Shown here one piece after another: positions 45,401 through 57,601 of a stretch of DNA of 64,000 nucleotides. Under the pieces are notes generated by a model, which was not told where the DNA came from, made no database searches, and saw only the letters and a program-made list of their open reading frames with translations. This stretch comes from Buddleja alternifolia (lineage: Eukaryota > Streptophyta > Magnoliopsida > Lamiales > Scrophulariaceae), in the NCBI GenBank assembly GCA_019426215.1, contig CM033399.1, positions 27,599,022 to 27,663,021 on the forward strand, in the 5' to 3' direction. The stretch's first letter is position 1. Every line of letters begins with the position of its first letter. The translations under genes were made by a program, and so were the position numbers.

Positions 45401-47850
45401 GGATTTAAAGCAAACAAATCCGGTACAACTTGAAGACGATCAAACAAACCATGTTAATATCACATATGACTATGTTGTTTATAATAAACCGTAATAGTTC
45501 CCTAAAGAAAAAAAAACCGTATTTACATAACAAGTAGATTAACTTTTGGTTTTGATAACACTGATCTCTCATCAAAACAAATATAAAAGTGAATTTGTAA
45601 ATAATAAAGCATCTCAAATAAAAAAAATTATTAGAAATAACGCTCTAAAATTTCTAAATTTTAAATTAATAAAAAAACCAATATAAACGTGAGTCATTTT
45701 ATGACCCCAAAAGATACTACTTAAAAATATTATTTTGATCTTTCCTGATCCAACTAATGTGATATTTCATGAAAAAAATATGTAACTATTCTTATTGTGC
45801 TAATTAAATTCGTTACACCATTTTTCTTATTTTATAAATGACAATCTTCAATGGACAAAACTATACTTCTTTTTGTATTTTTATATTGTATTTACTATAA
45901 ATTCACATTCATATTTAAGAATTTATGGTGATAATATGGGGTGTTTCTTATTTTTCAATTAAGGCAAGCTTCAAGAAAGAAATAACACATATTATTATGT
46001 TCACTACTTTTAAGTCTCGAACTTTTACTAAATTATACCATTTTTTTTATAAAATAATCAAAAATTATTTTTATTTTTTCACAAATATTGCCATATATAT
46101 TTAAGAAAAAAAAACATGAAAATATATAAGCGGTGCACATACTTTTTATTTGTAACATTAGTCTTGCAATTGAATATGCTACTTCTAAAATAGCACATTT
46201 TTATAAGAAATTGTTGGATTTTATTATTAAGAAACATATTTGAATAAAAAAGAATTTTAAGTAATTGTATATAAAAAAAATAGAATTTAGAAAAATGTTT
46301 GAATTATATTGTTATACTTAAACAATAATATTTATAGATCACAAAAAGAATTCACGGTTCGTCAAGAGAATTTTTTTTTAAAGAGTTTAAAGTTATATTT
46401 CTTGAACTTTAAATTATGGATGCATAACTATTATTTTTTAATTATTTTGTCATTTGAAGGTATTTTATAATATTTCATTCTCCACCACATTATAAGTGAA
46501 AGTTAACTTTTTTTAATTCGAAAGTGAAGGGTATTTTAGTCTTTAACTAGAAAATATAATGGAAAAAAATGAAAGAGGGGAGGTCCATGCCAAATTTTCG
46601 AATGTGAGGAGTGTGGATGCCAAATGCTCATAGTTAAGGGGAGGTTGATGAAATTGTCCCGGTGATTTTCTGATTCTTCCAGAGAACAAGATCGGGTAGA
46701 TGTACAATAAGTGGTCCATTAGTATTTTTCATTAGGAAGCTGATAAATGCACTCCATATTTTGTTAAAGGCACTCCACGTCCTTTTTAAATTAAATAATC
46801 ATATAGAATTCTTATTAATATTTAAAGATGAATTGAATAATCCTTCTAAATAAACTTTAGAGAATATTTTTTAACTCTTTTTTGTGAAAATAATACCAAA
46901 TAAAATTGCATTTTTTCTCAAGCATCTTTTTGTAAATAAAAAAAAAGAAACTTATTTTTCATCAATGCATTAAGATTAATCATCTTGTCATGTATATTCA
47001 AACATTGATATGATTTAATCGAATTCGTTAAATGATATATGTTGCTCATTAATTTGCTCTATAGTACGTATCAAAATTTCTATTTTGAATATTGAAAATC
47101 CATCAAAGGCGTAAAAAAACACCAAACAAGTAAACATAATCGTCAGATCAAATTACGCTGAGTTAGTATATATTGGTGAACCTAATATTTTCACCTAGAA
47201 TAATAGCTAATTTTATTATTTATTAAATTTAATGAAAAAATATTTGTAAATTTTAATCAAAATAAAATAACATTTATCCTAATGTGGTTCTAAATAAATA
47301 AGTATAATTTTTAGTCATATCTACGAGATTACTTTTTTACTTATTATTTATGGTAGTTATCTGTCACTTTTAAATTTAAAATTATGAACTATCAAATTTA
47401 GAATACTTATTCTACATTTAGTTAGAAAAGTGGTATAAAACTAGTTTGTCAAAGAAAATAATAGAATTACTTAAATTTACTAAAGGGCGTCTTTGTCTAC
47501 GTGGTAGAATTTAAATAAAAGTGGGGTGCCATTATCAATTTCCTTTTTATATTTCCTAATTACTTATTTTCGAAAAAAAAATTAATAGAACATGTGTCAT
47601 GTTTTAAATAATCAAGTGATGTTCAATAGGTATCACATTTATTAAAAAGAAAATTCTTACATACACTTCATATTGAATATAAAAAGTCTGAATTGCGCTA
47701 AATCCGCATTGAAATATATTAGGCGTAATCACGAATGATTTCAACTCTTTGGTCAACATTGGGTGCATAAAATAATGGTCTTATATTTCTAAATAAATCG
47801 TTAGTTGGAAACTTTATTAAAATCGATAAGCTTGAATATTGAATCGTGGA
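45401..47850. other. AT-rich background, no gene seen
   Basis: About 2.4 kb without any credible reading frame, RNA gene or complete repeat. A stretch at 46530-46670 reading TCCATGCCAAATTTTCG and GGATGCCAAATGCTCATAG looks like the end of a DNA element, but no partner was found. Confidence 0.5.
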
Positions 47851-48140
47851 CTAATTCTTCTTGTATGAAATAAAAAATGACTTGAGGTCAGAGAAATAAG
47901 CTTTGGGTGATGTATTTGTACACACCTATTCTTGGGCTGCTGGAAAATTGTCGTTGAGTCCTATATTATTGAATAATTAATAATATATCAATAAATAAAA
48001 AGATATTGATATTGACACTTAAGATATAGCAAAAAATGAAACTATATACCAATATGTAGCACAATAGATGATATACAATAGATTGGAGCTTCAATATGAT
48101 CAATATTAAAAACTTGTTTGAACTCCATTCCTTAACATTA
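47851..48140. repeat. Dispersed direct repeat, copy 1
   Basis: It begins CTAATTCTTCTTG and ends CCTTAACATTA, matching 51533-51830 in the same orientation with scattered substitutions and small indels. It has no LTR-type ends. The minus-strand frame through it contains stops, and I do not recognise a product. Confidence 0.85.
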
Positions 48141-48154
48141 CAAATCAAGTACCA

Positions 48155-48175
48155 CACTACAAGAAAAATAGCAAA
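48155..48175. mobile_element. CACTA-type terminal sequence, single end
   Basis: CACTACAAGAAAAATAGCAA is the characteristic end of plant CACTA (En/Spm) transposons. The following 300 bases contain repeated TTTGTAGC and GCAACAA motifs in both orientations, as in subterminal regions. I found no matching TTTTTCTTGTAGTG end in the window, so the element is probably truncated, possibly by later insertions. Confidence 0.6.
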
Positions 48176-48617
48176 TAGGAACAAAAAATCAGGAAGCACG
48201 GTAACTTTGTAGGCGATTAGCAACAATTTTAGCAAGCAATATGGATTTTGAGCTCTCCTGCAAAATTAGCATCAAATAATTTTGTTGCAGCAATTAAGAA
48301 CAAATTTATTGGTTGCCAAAATTTGTAGCAAACATTTCATTCCTTAAAAAAAATGGAGGCAAACTTCCCGCCATTTATTTTGTTCCTAAATTTGTAGCTG
48401 AATATATTGTAAAAATAAATAAGAAATTTTGCCAACAAAATTTTTTGTTGGAAAATGAGAGTAAATATGATATTCTTTTTAGAACAAAGCAATTGTTGAT
48501 GAATGCCTTTATAATTAAAATAACAAAAGAAAAATAATTAATAAGTGTTATAATTTCCTAATAAGTTTCAAAATATATTTATGGAATGTAAAGTTACTGT
48601 TAACGAGTAAGTAAAAC

Positions 48618-48640
48618 ATATATATATATATATATATAAT
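48618..48640. repeat. (AT)n microsatellite
   Basis: About eleven AT units with no further structure. Confidence 0.9.
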
Positions 48641-48723
48641 TCTCTCAAAAGAATATATAATAAAAAATTATATTTTGTTTATTTTAGAGGGTTTTTTCTC
48701 TCTTAAAATTAAGAAACTCATTA

Positions 48724-48748
48724 TTTAGGGTTTAGGGTTTAGGGTTTA
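48724..48748. repeat. Telomere-like TTTAGGG array
   Basis: Three full units of the plant telomere repeat TTTAGGG plus a partial fourth. It is too short to be a functional telomere. Such arrays occur as promoter telo-boxes or as traces of break repair. Confidence 0.85.
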
Positions 48749-48980
48749 AATTGATCATCTTATAAAATATCACTCGCTATAATTTCTGCATATAAAATAT
48801 TGTTAATTATTGAATGTCCTTTAGTAGTAATTCATGTAATCTCTAACGTACGTATTCATTTAATAGATTTGAATTTTCTTTATTTATTAGAGTCGAACGT
48901 CCAAGCTAAATGCTGATAAATATATTGATTTATATTTTTATTAATTATTTATTCATTATTAGTTTAGATTTTGAGCATGC

Positions 48981-50418
48981 TGACACGCGAAATCCTAGCA
49001 AGTATACTAGGTCGTGCAAAGTAATAAAGTGGACTATTTTGCCCGGGTGTATCGTCTCCACAGGGACAATTGGATTCAATGCTCGTAATTGCTATATTAT
49101 CTAACTCTAAGCTAAATCAAATTATAAGATGATGGTTGATTATACTATGAAAATAATCAAAGACAACTATGTGATAAACAAGATAATAAATCGAATGGAA
49201 AGAGGTGATTGGGTTATGATCCTACTATGTTCTATTCTATGTTCATGAACTCTCAATTATCCGGATTCTTAGAACGTTCTTGTTATGGCGAAACCCCCTA
49301 ATGTATTTATTATTCAATCTCTTGAAATAACAAGCCTATACTAGTTAACAACTTCCTATATCTCTATAGTGAAGATTGAATTAACTAACATGCATTTAGG
49401 TTCAAAGGAATTCCTTGTTTACGAAGATCCTACATTCAATCGGGTCATCTTATCACAAAAAGCCACACAACGCAATCGATTCTATCTCTAGTCAATTGTT
49501 ACGTTATGATGTTTGATTTTTCGATCTCCCTTTATCTATCTCCTCTCGGTCTCAAGACAAAGCATTTTATCAAACACATGGTGATCAAGCATATGCAAGC
49601 ATTAAGTACAAAATCAAACATGTAACAAGAATGTAATAAATCCGGAAATTAATGATTCATTAAACACAAAACATCACAAAGTATTCACATAACCCAATCA
49701 CAAAAATACTTAGCTCATACTTACAACAACAAGTGATTCAACAACTCTACAAGACATAATTGAAATACTAATCAAGAGAAAGAGTTGAATTACTCCCTAT
49801 TATAAAGTGTGAATCCAAGCTTTGATGATGAAAATGATGATGATGAGGATGATGATGGCTCTTCAAGCTTCCTTAGGACTTCCCATGGCTCCCCCTTGGT
49901 GTTTTAGAGCATTTTTTTCCTGTTTTCCAAGAGAAAAGTGTGTTATAAAGGGAGAAAACGGCGGACTTAATTTTAGGGCTTCGGGAGAATTGGACCGCGG
50001 CACAAACTCTTATCAGACCGCGGTCCTCTGACGCAGAATTCACAGCTTTCGTATTTTGATCATAACTCTCTCTACAAATGTCGGATTGAGTTGATTCAAG
50101 TTGCTACGCGAAGCTAAGAAATAGATCTACAATATGGAAGAAGAAACCTTAGTATGATTCGGCCTGTAAGAGGACGAAAACCTCATTTATATATGAGCAT
50201 TGTGTAAAATCTTTCGTCAACTATCTTCTTTTGTTTCTTTCTTCAATTTCAAGCTCAATTTGGATCTCTTTTCTCGTCTTTCATGCGTAAATCAACTTTT
50301 ATCCTACAAAACAAAATATATACCAATCAAAGCATTATGAGGGATAAAAAAATGATCAAAGTAACGATCAAATCATATTACAATGGGGCATAAAATACTG
50401 TAAAATATGGACTTATCA
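48981..50418 (-). repeat. Athila-type solo LTR, minus strand
   Basis: CATGC flanks it on both sides (48976-48980 and 50419-50423). On the plus strand it runs from TGACACGCGAAATCC to GGACTTATCA. The first 950 bases match the 3' half of the Athila LTR at 10643-12080 closely. The remainder, the upstream U3, is diverged. Two CCGCGG motifs lie at 49993-50025, upstream of a TTATAA box at about 49943-49948 (minus strand). Its length, 1438 bp, equals that of the other LTR, although the U3 parts differ. Confidence 0.94.
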
Positions 50419-50423
50419 CATGC

Positions 50424-51532
50424 TCATATGAATCTGAACACAAATAATTAAGTTGGACCTTAACTTTTTAAGAAGCTCGAGCTCTAGCCAACATGGCTCG
50501 ACTCAATATGTAGAGTCCTATTCTATAATTCCAAAAGTCATGGCTGGGATTGGATGCCAGTTTAATTTGTTCATTTACCAAATAGCTTGTTCTACTAATA
50601 AAATAGGTCATCATGTAATGTGTCAAATTAACCAATTATACATTATATTTTTATTTTTCAATATGACATATATACACAAGTTAACAGGTGAGTACTGAGA
50701 TCTTAGATCCCAACAGATCTATACTCTTAATGTGAACATAAGCATGAGAGGCCTATGTGAACATATATATGAGGAAGTGTAGGTCATCCCCAGACTCATC
50801 AAGAATGATTTCAGTTAACCACTTTTATGAATTCATTAGCTAATTCAGGATAAGAGCACAATGTAAATTTATTAAAACTAAACTCTAATTATGACAAAAA
50901 TAATTGATTTGAAAAAAAATTACATATGTAATTATACCATGACAGATTTAATAATATGATGAGAGCAAAAAATAATTTAATTTTAAGAAATAAATTAAGA
51001 ACTAAATTATAAACAAATAAGTTGAGAAGATAATTTCTTAGGCTCGTTCAGCTCGAGCCAAGCAATTTGGCCAGACTCAGCTAAAGCTTGACTCGTATGC
51101 ACTCCTGTACTATTGAATTGTTATTTATTTTTGAATGGAGAATGCTCGAGCTCAGAAAAAAAGTATTTTTTATTAACATATTATTAATTTTGTATTAATA
51201 TGTAGATAAATAAATATAATCATAATAAATATTAAACATATAATTATTTATACATATACAATATTATTATATTATATATATATATATTAATAAGTAAATA
51301 AATAAATTAAATATTATTATTTATTCAGGAACGCAAGTCTTTGAACAAGCATTTTTTGGCTCAAAATTGGGTCAACTTGAGCTCGAGTTTTTCAAGCTCG
51401 AGTTGAGCTATTTTTGAGCTGACTTGGTTCATTGGTCACCTCCGTTTAAAACTATCAGCAAACAATTAGTTAATTAAACCAAACAATTATTAGTAAAAAT
51501 CAAAGAAAATAATAAAACTATTACGAGTTGAG
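50424..51532. other. AT-rich background with AGCTCGAG-type motifs
   Basis: No gene is seen. GCTCGAGCT-like motifs recur near 50477, 51042-51085, 51143 and 51378-51420 in both orientations, a pattern I associate with old DNA-transposon ends in plants. No complete element can be drawn. A (TA)n run lies near 51273. Confidence 0.4.
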
Positions 51533-51830
51533 CTAATTCTTCTTGTACGAAATAAAAAATGACTTGAGGTTAGAGAAATAAGCTTTGGGTGATGTATGTG
51601 TACACACCTATTCTTGCGCTGTTGGAAAATTGTAGTGTCCTATATTGAATAATTAATAATATATCAGTAAATAAAAAGATTTTGATATTAACACATAAGA
51701 TATAGCAGAAAATCAAATTATATATACCAATATATAGCACAATAGATGATATACAATAGATTGGTGCTGCAATATTATTTCCAACCTGATCAATATTAAA
51801 AACTTGTTTGAACTCCATTCCTTAACATTA
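51533..51830. repeat. Dispersed direct repeat, copy 2
   Basis: Partner of 47851-48140, 3.4 kb away in direct orientation. Small indels distinguish it, including an added ATTTCCAACC-type segment near 51778. Sequences outside the two copies do not match. Confidence 0.85.
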
Positions 51831-52051
51831 CCCTTCTTTATTCAAATGAAGATCGCTCTATCAGAAGGAAGAAAAAGGGGGAAAGATAAAATATGTGTGT
51901 GAGATTCAAATTACTCAAGCTAAAATTCTTTTGAAATCAATTTCATTAACAATCGATACCTATTTCAAATAAAAATTTTGAAACTAGAAAAAAATTCAAT
52001 TAAAATTGAACACTATTTTATTCTATTTCATCCCAACGTGCAGACACCTAA

Positions 52052-52891
52052 GGGCGAAATACACTCTGTACTCATAAACTATTCACTTTGAACCATTTAG
52101 GTCCCTGAACTATCAAATGTAACAAAATAGTCCTTCGACTTAAGGACGTGTTTGGCTAATTTTTTAAATTGATAAATAGTATAATACGAATGTTATTTGT
52201 GAATATTAAGTACTTTAAATATTTTTATATAATTTATTTTATTTTTAATATGGGTTAAAATATACTTTTTAAAATCTTTAAGAAGATTAAAAAAAACCTT
52301 AACATGTAAAATTAAAATCATAACCAATATCAATTATCGAAATAAAGTTTCTGTATAAATAATTTTTTAAATAAAACTACAATTGATTTTTTTTTTTTTT
52401 GCTCTACAAGGTTAAGGACAATTAAATTCATGAATGTATGAACCCTAAATGTTGGATTTCTTGGAAAGAAAAATTGGTGAAATGAATTTTTTGGACTAAT
52501 AAATATTATAAAATATTTGTTTGGGTATAAAATTTATTTTAAGGAGGTTTTAGTAAATTTTCCTAAGAAATTAGTAGAAAATTGTTGTATTATTTTCTGC
52601 ACAAAAGTACGTAGAAAATGGTTAAACAATAGTAAAACTATAAGTATACAAAAAACTCATTTTATTGAAAGTATGTGAGTTCAAAATAAGCAAAAATTTC
52701 AATGGCCACATTGCAATGGTCAAACTCAGTGCCACGTCAGCTACATATCAGGGTAAGCCAAACACATCCATCTAATCAAGGGATTATTTTGTTACATTTG
52801 ATAGTTCAGAGATCATTTTGTTACATTTGTTAGTTCAGAGAACTAAATGAGACAAAATGAATCATTCAGGGGTACAAAGTATATTTTGCCC
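52052..52891. mobile_element. DNA transposon with long imperfect terminal inverted repeats (840 bp)
   Basis: The left end GGGCGAAATACACTCTGTAC and the inverted right end GGGCAAAATATACTTTGTAC continue as imperfect inverse copies for about 80 bases. TAA flanks both ends (52049-52051 and 52892-52894), which fits a 3-bp PIF/Harbinger-type target duplication. The right arm carries an internal duplication of TTTTGTTACATTTG. No transposase is encoded. Confidence 0.65.
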
Positions 52892-52894
52892 TAA

Positions 52895-53814
52895 TTATAA
52901 TTACCCAACCACCCATTCAATTCCCCAACTACCCATTTATTGATGAGGAAATGAGGTAAAATGTGTACTATTATCCATTTGATGTTGCCAATTCGATGCG
53001 TTGGTAATAAAAATCCTGAAAACGGTAGGATAATTGAGGAAAAATTATAAGTACACTATGTGCAGTAATGCGAATCCTCTATTTTAAACGGTGTTACATA
53101 ACTTATGTCGTTTAATATATACATGTCATTTGTATAATTTCATTCATTAAATATACAAGTGATGTAAATTTGAACACTTGATATGCATATAAGTTCGAAT
53201 AAAAGATGAAATACATTTAGGGTCCAATATGCGATGCATTGCGCGCTAAACGGTGTAGATTAATATCACATCAGTAAATGTCATAATTGTTGACGTAATT
53301 TACACGATTTGATGTTCAAGACCAAAGAAATTTTGGTAATTGAAAGGTTTGGTTTGACCCTAAAGCTAACTTTCTCTTGTATACATATACCAATATTTAA
53401 ATTATTATTATTTATTTCAATTAATCAAATGTATTTCATTTAATGATAAGTGGATATGGTACCCAACTAATTGGATACAGGAAAACTATGGTGTGCAATA
53501 GGTACTAGTATAAAATGATATTTTCTCCCTTAAAATATAATGGTTAAAAAAATACAAAATGAGCAAGAAATGAGTTCGTACATGTACACCAACTGAAAAT
53601 AGAAGTATTTATTCAATTATATGTATGTACATATCTGTATAATTTCTAAAGTTATGTAGGTACGGCCAAATTGGCCAATATTTATGTACAAATGTTAGGT
53701 TCAAATTGACTAAGAAATAACGTAGGTTAGATTCAAATTGGTCACCATTTTAATTTCATTATATATAAGTGCGTACGTTATTGTGAAATTGGCCCATTTT
53801 TTTAGGTACTTACA
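52895..53814. other. AT-rich background, no gene seen
   Basis: No reading frame, repeat array or RNA gene is supported. It ends at the SIRE-type LTR; TTACA at 53810-53814 should be that element's target duplication, but its partner lies beyond the window. Confidence 0.5.
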
Positions 53815-55319
53815 TGTTAGGAAATTTCATATTAGATGTTTTGATGATGACAAGATAGGATTCAATGTTAGAACCCAAAAATGTAAGCTTTCCGTTTTTC
53901 CTAGATTGATGTATAAGCGTTTAAAAGTTTGTAAATTATTATTTCTATTTTGTTTAGGCTTGTAATTTTTATCTTCATAAATTTTAGACTAAGTCTTAGT
54001 AACTGAATCGCTAGTAGAATTTTAGGTGAGTCTATTAGAGAAGAAGTTGAAGACCAGCGTCTGAAGTCAACCAGAGATAAAGATTTTCTTCTTAGCGCCT
54101 GTCAAACGCTAAAAGACCATTTCAGGATATATGGATCAAGCGCTCAACTTGTCTCAAGCGATGGATGTAAGATTCACCTGAAATAAATCTTCAAGTCATG
54201 AAGGACTTAAATGCAATCATTCAACGGACATTTATTTCCAACGGAAAATAAATTCAAATTGCATTAAATGCTTGATAAGAGCATTAAATGTGATAAGCTA
54301 CTGTGACTTGTGGACAAGCCACCTTTTAGCCAGACTGTCAGAAACTTCAGAGTTTTAGATGCTCCCATCCAATCGGATTCAGCGAATTTTCAGGAATGTC
54401 ATACTTTAGGTATGATCACGCGCCACGTGAAAGGCACGCTTCTACATGTGTCCAACGGACAGATCCCAAGAAATTTCCTATAAATACCTTACTCTAGAAA
54501 ACCCTAAACATAACAACGAGAATATACGAGAAATTATTGGTTAAAATCTTACGTACATTCTTTCTGGAAAAAGCTTAGAAACCCCATAGCCAAAACCTTT
54601 CAAGCTTTCTATCTACATTCCAGACAGTCACAAATATCTCAAATATCTTCCAAAGAAGAAATTCAAACTCCAACTGAGATATTCCAAGTTGTTTGATCTT
54701 CTCTAAAACAAACAAACCCTAGTGACAAACCTCAACCTTTCATCTGAGTGAGAAAAGTTGTTGAAACCTTTCAGGCAGTATTTCTGAGTGAGAGAAGCTT
54801 GAAGAAGACGATCTTCATTGGTGCTGAAGTCTGTGTGATCAAGGAGCCCAAGATCTTTTTCATCCATTACTATTTTGTAGAAGTTTCTGTGTGATTCTTT
54901 GATAATCATCATAGTAAATTCCTCCAGGTGAAAAAGGAGAAGAAGGACGTAGTTAGGATTACATCACCCAGCGAACCTTACAATTGTGTCATTTATATTT
55001 TATTGTCTTATATTCATCACAGTATATTATTCTGAAAAAGACAAATAAAATTGCAAAGCGATTAACTTAACTAAAAAAACGCTAAACATTATTTCCGCTA
55101 TGCTAACCCTGATTAAGCGATCTAAGCGTTGCCCTACTTTGGTAAACTGCTGAAATCACTGAGTCTAAGTTAACTACTCTGAAGCGTCTGACCCAAGCGC
55201 TCAGCTTTCTAAGCGTTCAAATTTCTAAAGTGATACGAAAATTTGTGAAGTCGAAAAAGACTCCACGGTCTATTCAACCCCCCCTTCTAGACCCTTTCGT
55301 ATGCCACTTGGGACCACCA
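53815..55319 (+). repeat. SIRE-type 5' LTR
   Basis: It starts TGTTAGGAAATTTC and ends GGGACCACCA, 1505 bp. It matches the minus-strand solo LTR at 19315-20827 throughout. A TATAAATA box lies at about 54479-54486, following TTTCC. Confidence 0.93.
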
Positions 55320-55321
55320 AG

Positions 55322-55333
55322 TGGTATCAGAGC
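55322..55333 (+). other. Primer-binding site, initiator tRNA-Met
   Basis: TGGTATCAGAGC, two bases after the LTR end, is complementary to the 3' end of plant initiator tRNA-Met. The next base departs from the complement. Confidence 0.92.
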
Positions 55334-55433
55334 GGTTGTTAGAAACCTAAGCGTTTCCGAGCATAACTGCTTGTTCAGATCCATTTTTTTTTCTTAGTCG
55401 CTTTAATTTTTCTCTTAAAAAAAACATCTCGTT

Positions 55434-56005
55434 ATGGCTTTCAACAAAATGCCTAAGTTGGTAGAGTCAAGTTATGACTCTTGGAAACTTAGAGCATCCG
55501 CATACTTGTGCTCATGCGATAGTGAAATGTGTGATGTAATTACAGGTGGTCCCATTCAGATTATGAAAGTTGTAATTCGAGCCCCTGGAGCAACCGAGGC
55601 CACTCCAGATGGTTATGTTGAGAAACCTAAGTTAGAATGGACGCCTGAGGATCGAAAAAGAGCAAATCTAGATAATGTTGGACGAAGTGCACTTTACTCA
55701 GCATTAGGAGACAACGATGCATTGTTCAACAAGATCAAGCAAAGTAAGACTTCCAAAGAAATATGGGATAAGCTGGCTATAGTGTGTGAAGGATCAGCAC
55801 AAATGAAGGAGAATAAGCTTTCCATAGCCATGCAAAGATTTGAGCATTTCAAGATGCAGCCCAATGAGACGCTAGAACAATTGGACGCAAGGTTTACTTT
55901 GTTCGTTACAGAGTTAGCATCATTAGACAAGGAATTGACCAACAAGAAAATGGTCAACAAAATTTTCAGAAGTCTTCCAAGCAAATATCTAATTAAGACT
56001 GTTGC
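55434..56005 (+). pseudogene. gag: SIRE-type gag, N-terminal part, cut by insertion
   Basis: The ATG at 55434 opens M-A-F-N-K-M-P-K-L, and the frame is clean to the insertion point at 56005. It contains a copia gag core (KLRASAYLCSCDSEMCDVI; then ALYSALGDNDALFNKIK and SKEIWDKL). Reading into the solo LTR adds about 20 spurious residues before a stop. The remaining gag resumes at 57607 after GTTGC. Confidence 0.9.
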
Positions 56006-57601
56006 TGACACAACAAAAATCCTAGCAAGAGAACTAGGTCGCGTAAGTAGTAAAGTGGATTTCTAAGTCCGGGGTTATCGTATCCGCAGGGACAACTATA
56101 ATCTAAGTACCAAGACTACTATATTACTCAATTCTAAGTTAAATCGGTCGATAGAAAGGTTGATTAACTAATTAATAAATACAAGAAAATAAACTAAGGC
56201 AACGTCACACCAAATAAAGGGAGGAATCAATAGAGAGAAGCGATCAAGGCACATGGTTCAACCAATTATGCATTTCGATTGTGATTTAGGTTCTATTGGA
56301 TTATTAGATTGATTTAGCTAAGGCGAAATTCCCTAACGTACGTACCACCCAATCTCTTGGCATAGCAACCCTACCCTTGTTAACGATTTCCTATATATCT
56401 CTATATGAAAACCCGATTAACGAGGATGCATTTAAGGTCTAGGAATTCCCCACGTGAATGGAAAGCCACCTAAAGAAACCGAGTCTATCTCTAGTCGGTT
56501 TAACTATAGGGTATTCAATGTTTATATCTTCCCTAGGTTATTATCTCTCGATCTCTAACCTAGGCATTTTATCAAACACTTGGTGATCAAGCAAATGTAG
56601 CATTGAGATCAAATATTGAATACATAGCTAAAACCAAAATTAATCCAATAAACACCAACAATTCAACAATCAAAATAACATAAATGGCCTATCCATGGCC
56701 TCAATCAAACAAGTTTAGCTCATATTCATGTCAAAAGTGCAAATATAAATCATACAAGTCATAGGAGATTTGAACAAATTCAAGAAACAAATATGTAAAA
56801 ACTCCCTAATTCTTGTAGAGATGTCGATTCCTTGTTGAATTCTCCATGTTTTGACCTTCAATCTTCTCTTCTAAGCTCCCTCTCTCTCTATTTTCGTGTG
56901 GTTGCTGATATCTATGGTGAGTTAGGGTAAAAAATGGCTAAAAGGGGTATTTATAGACCAACCCGCTGCGTCGAACGCCGCGGCGTTCGCTTGTTGAACA
57001 CCTCGGCGTTGGCTACTGCATGTGAACGCCGCGGCGTTCGCTTGTTGAACGCCGCGGCGTTCGTCCCCTGCTGCTCCAGCCAGTTTTGGTAAACTTCGCA
57101 TAACTTTCTCTACCGATGTCGGAATTCACTGATTCAAGTTGCTGTAGAATCCTAAAACAAAGATCTACAACTCTTCAGAAGACACTAGGGCCGAAATCAA
57201 ACGTTAAAGATGACAAAATTGTCTCACAAGTCACTGAATGAGAAAACTCCATCGTAAGACGTCTCTTCCGATGACGTTTTCACCTCCTTCCCTACATATC
57301 TGATCTTTGTCTTCAACATAAGAAATGTACCTTTGCCTCTTATCTTTCCATTGGTATAAGAAGTGTGTAATTTGGACATGGGTAGAGAAATCTATTCCAT
57401 AAACTCTAGCACTGCGCAGACAGTTTGTATTTTTATGCATGATTTACCTTCAATCCTTGTTCTTTTCCTCCAAATCATATGTTATTCTAGAAAATATGAG
57501 AAAACAAGGATCAAAGCATCAAATGTGATCAAATTATCAAGGAAACAATCAAAACCAAGTCGATAAACGGGGGAAAACTAGTGTAAAAATAACATATATC
57601 A
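56006..57601 (-). repeat. Athila-type solo LTR inside SIRE gag, minus strand
   Basis: GTTGC flanks it on both sides (56001-56005 and 57602-57606), and removing it rejoins gag in frame for at least 12 codons. On the plus strand it runs from TGACACAACAAAAATCC to AACATATATCA, 1596 bp. The ACTAGGTCG and CGCAGGGACAA segments relate it to the other Athila-type LTRs. Its palindrome is GAACGCCGCGGCGTTC (56968-57063, three complete copies plus degenerate ones), immediately upstream of a TATAAATA box on the minus strand at about 56948-56956. Confidence 0.94.

Noticed and set aside
46530..46670. End of a DNA transposon
   Set aside because: The wording resembles known MITE ends, but no inverted partner or target duplication was found within the window.
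51620..51640. ATTGTAGTG as the missing second end of the CACTA element
   Set aside because: It lacks the TTTTTCTTG part of the end and lies inside the repeat copy at 51533-51830, whose partner reads differently there.
47851..51830. The ~290-bp direct repeats as LTRs of an element
   Set aside because: No TG...CA ends, primer site, purine tract, target duplication or coding sequence between them.
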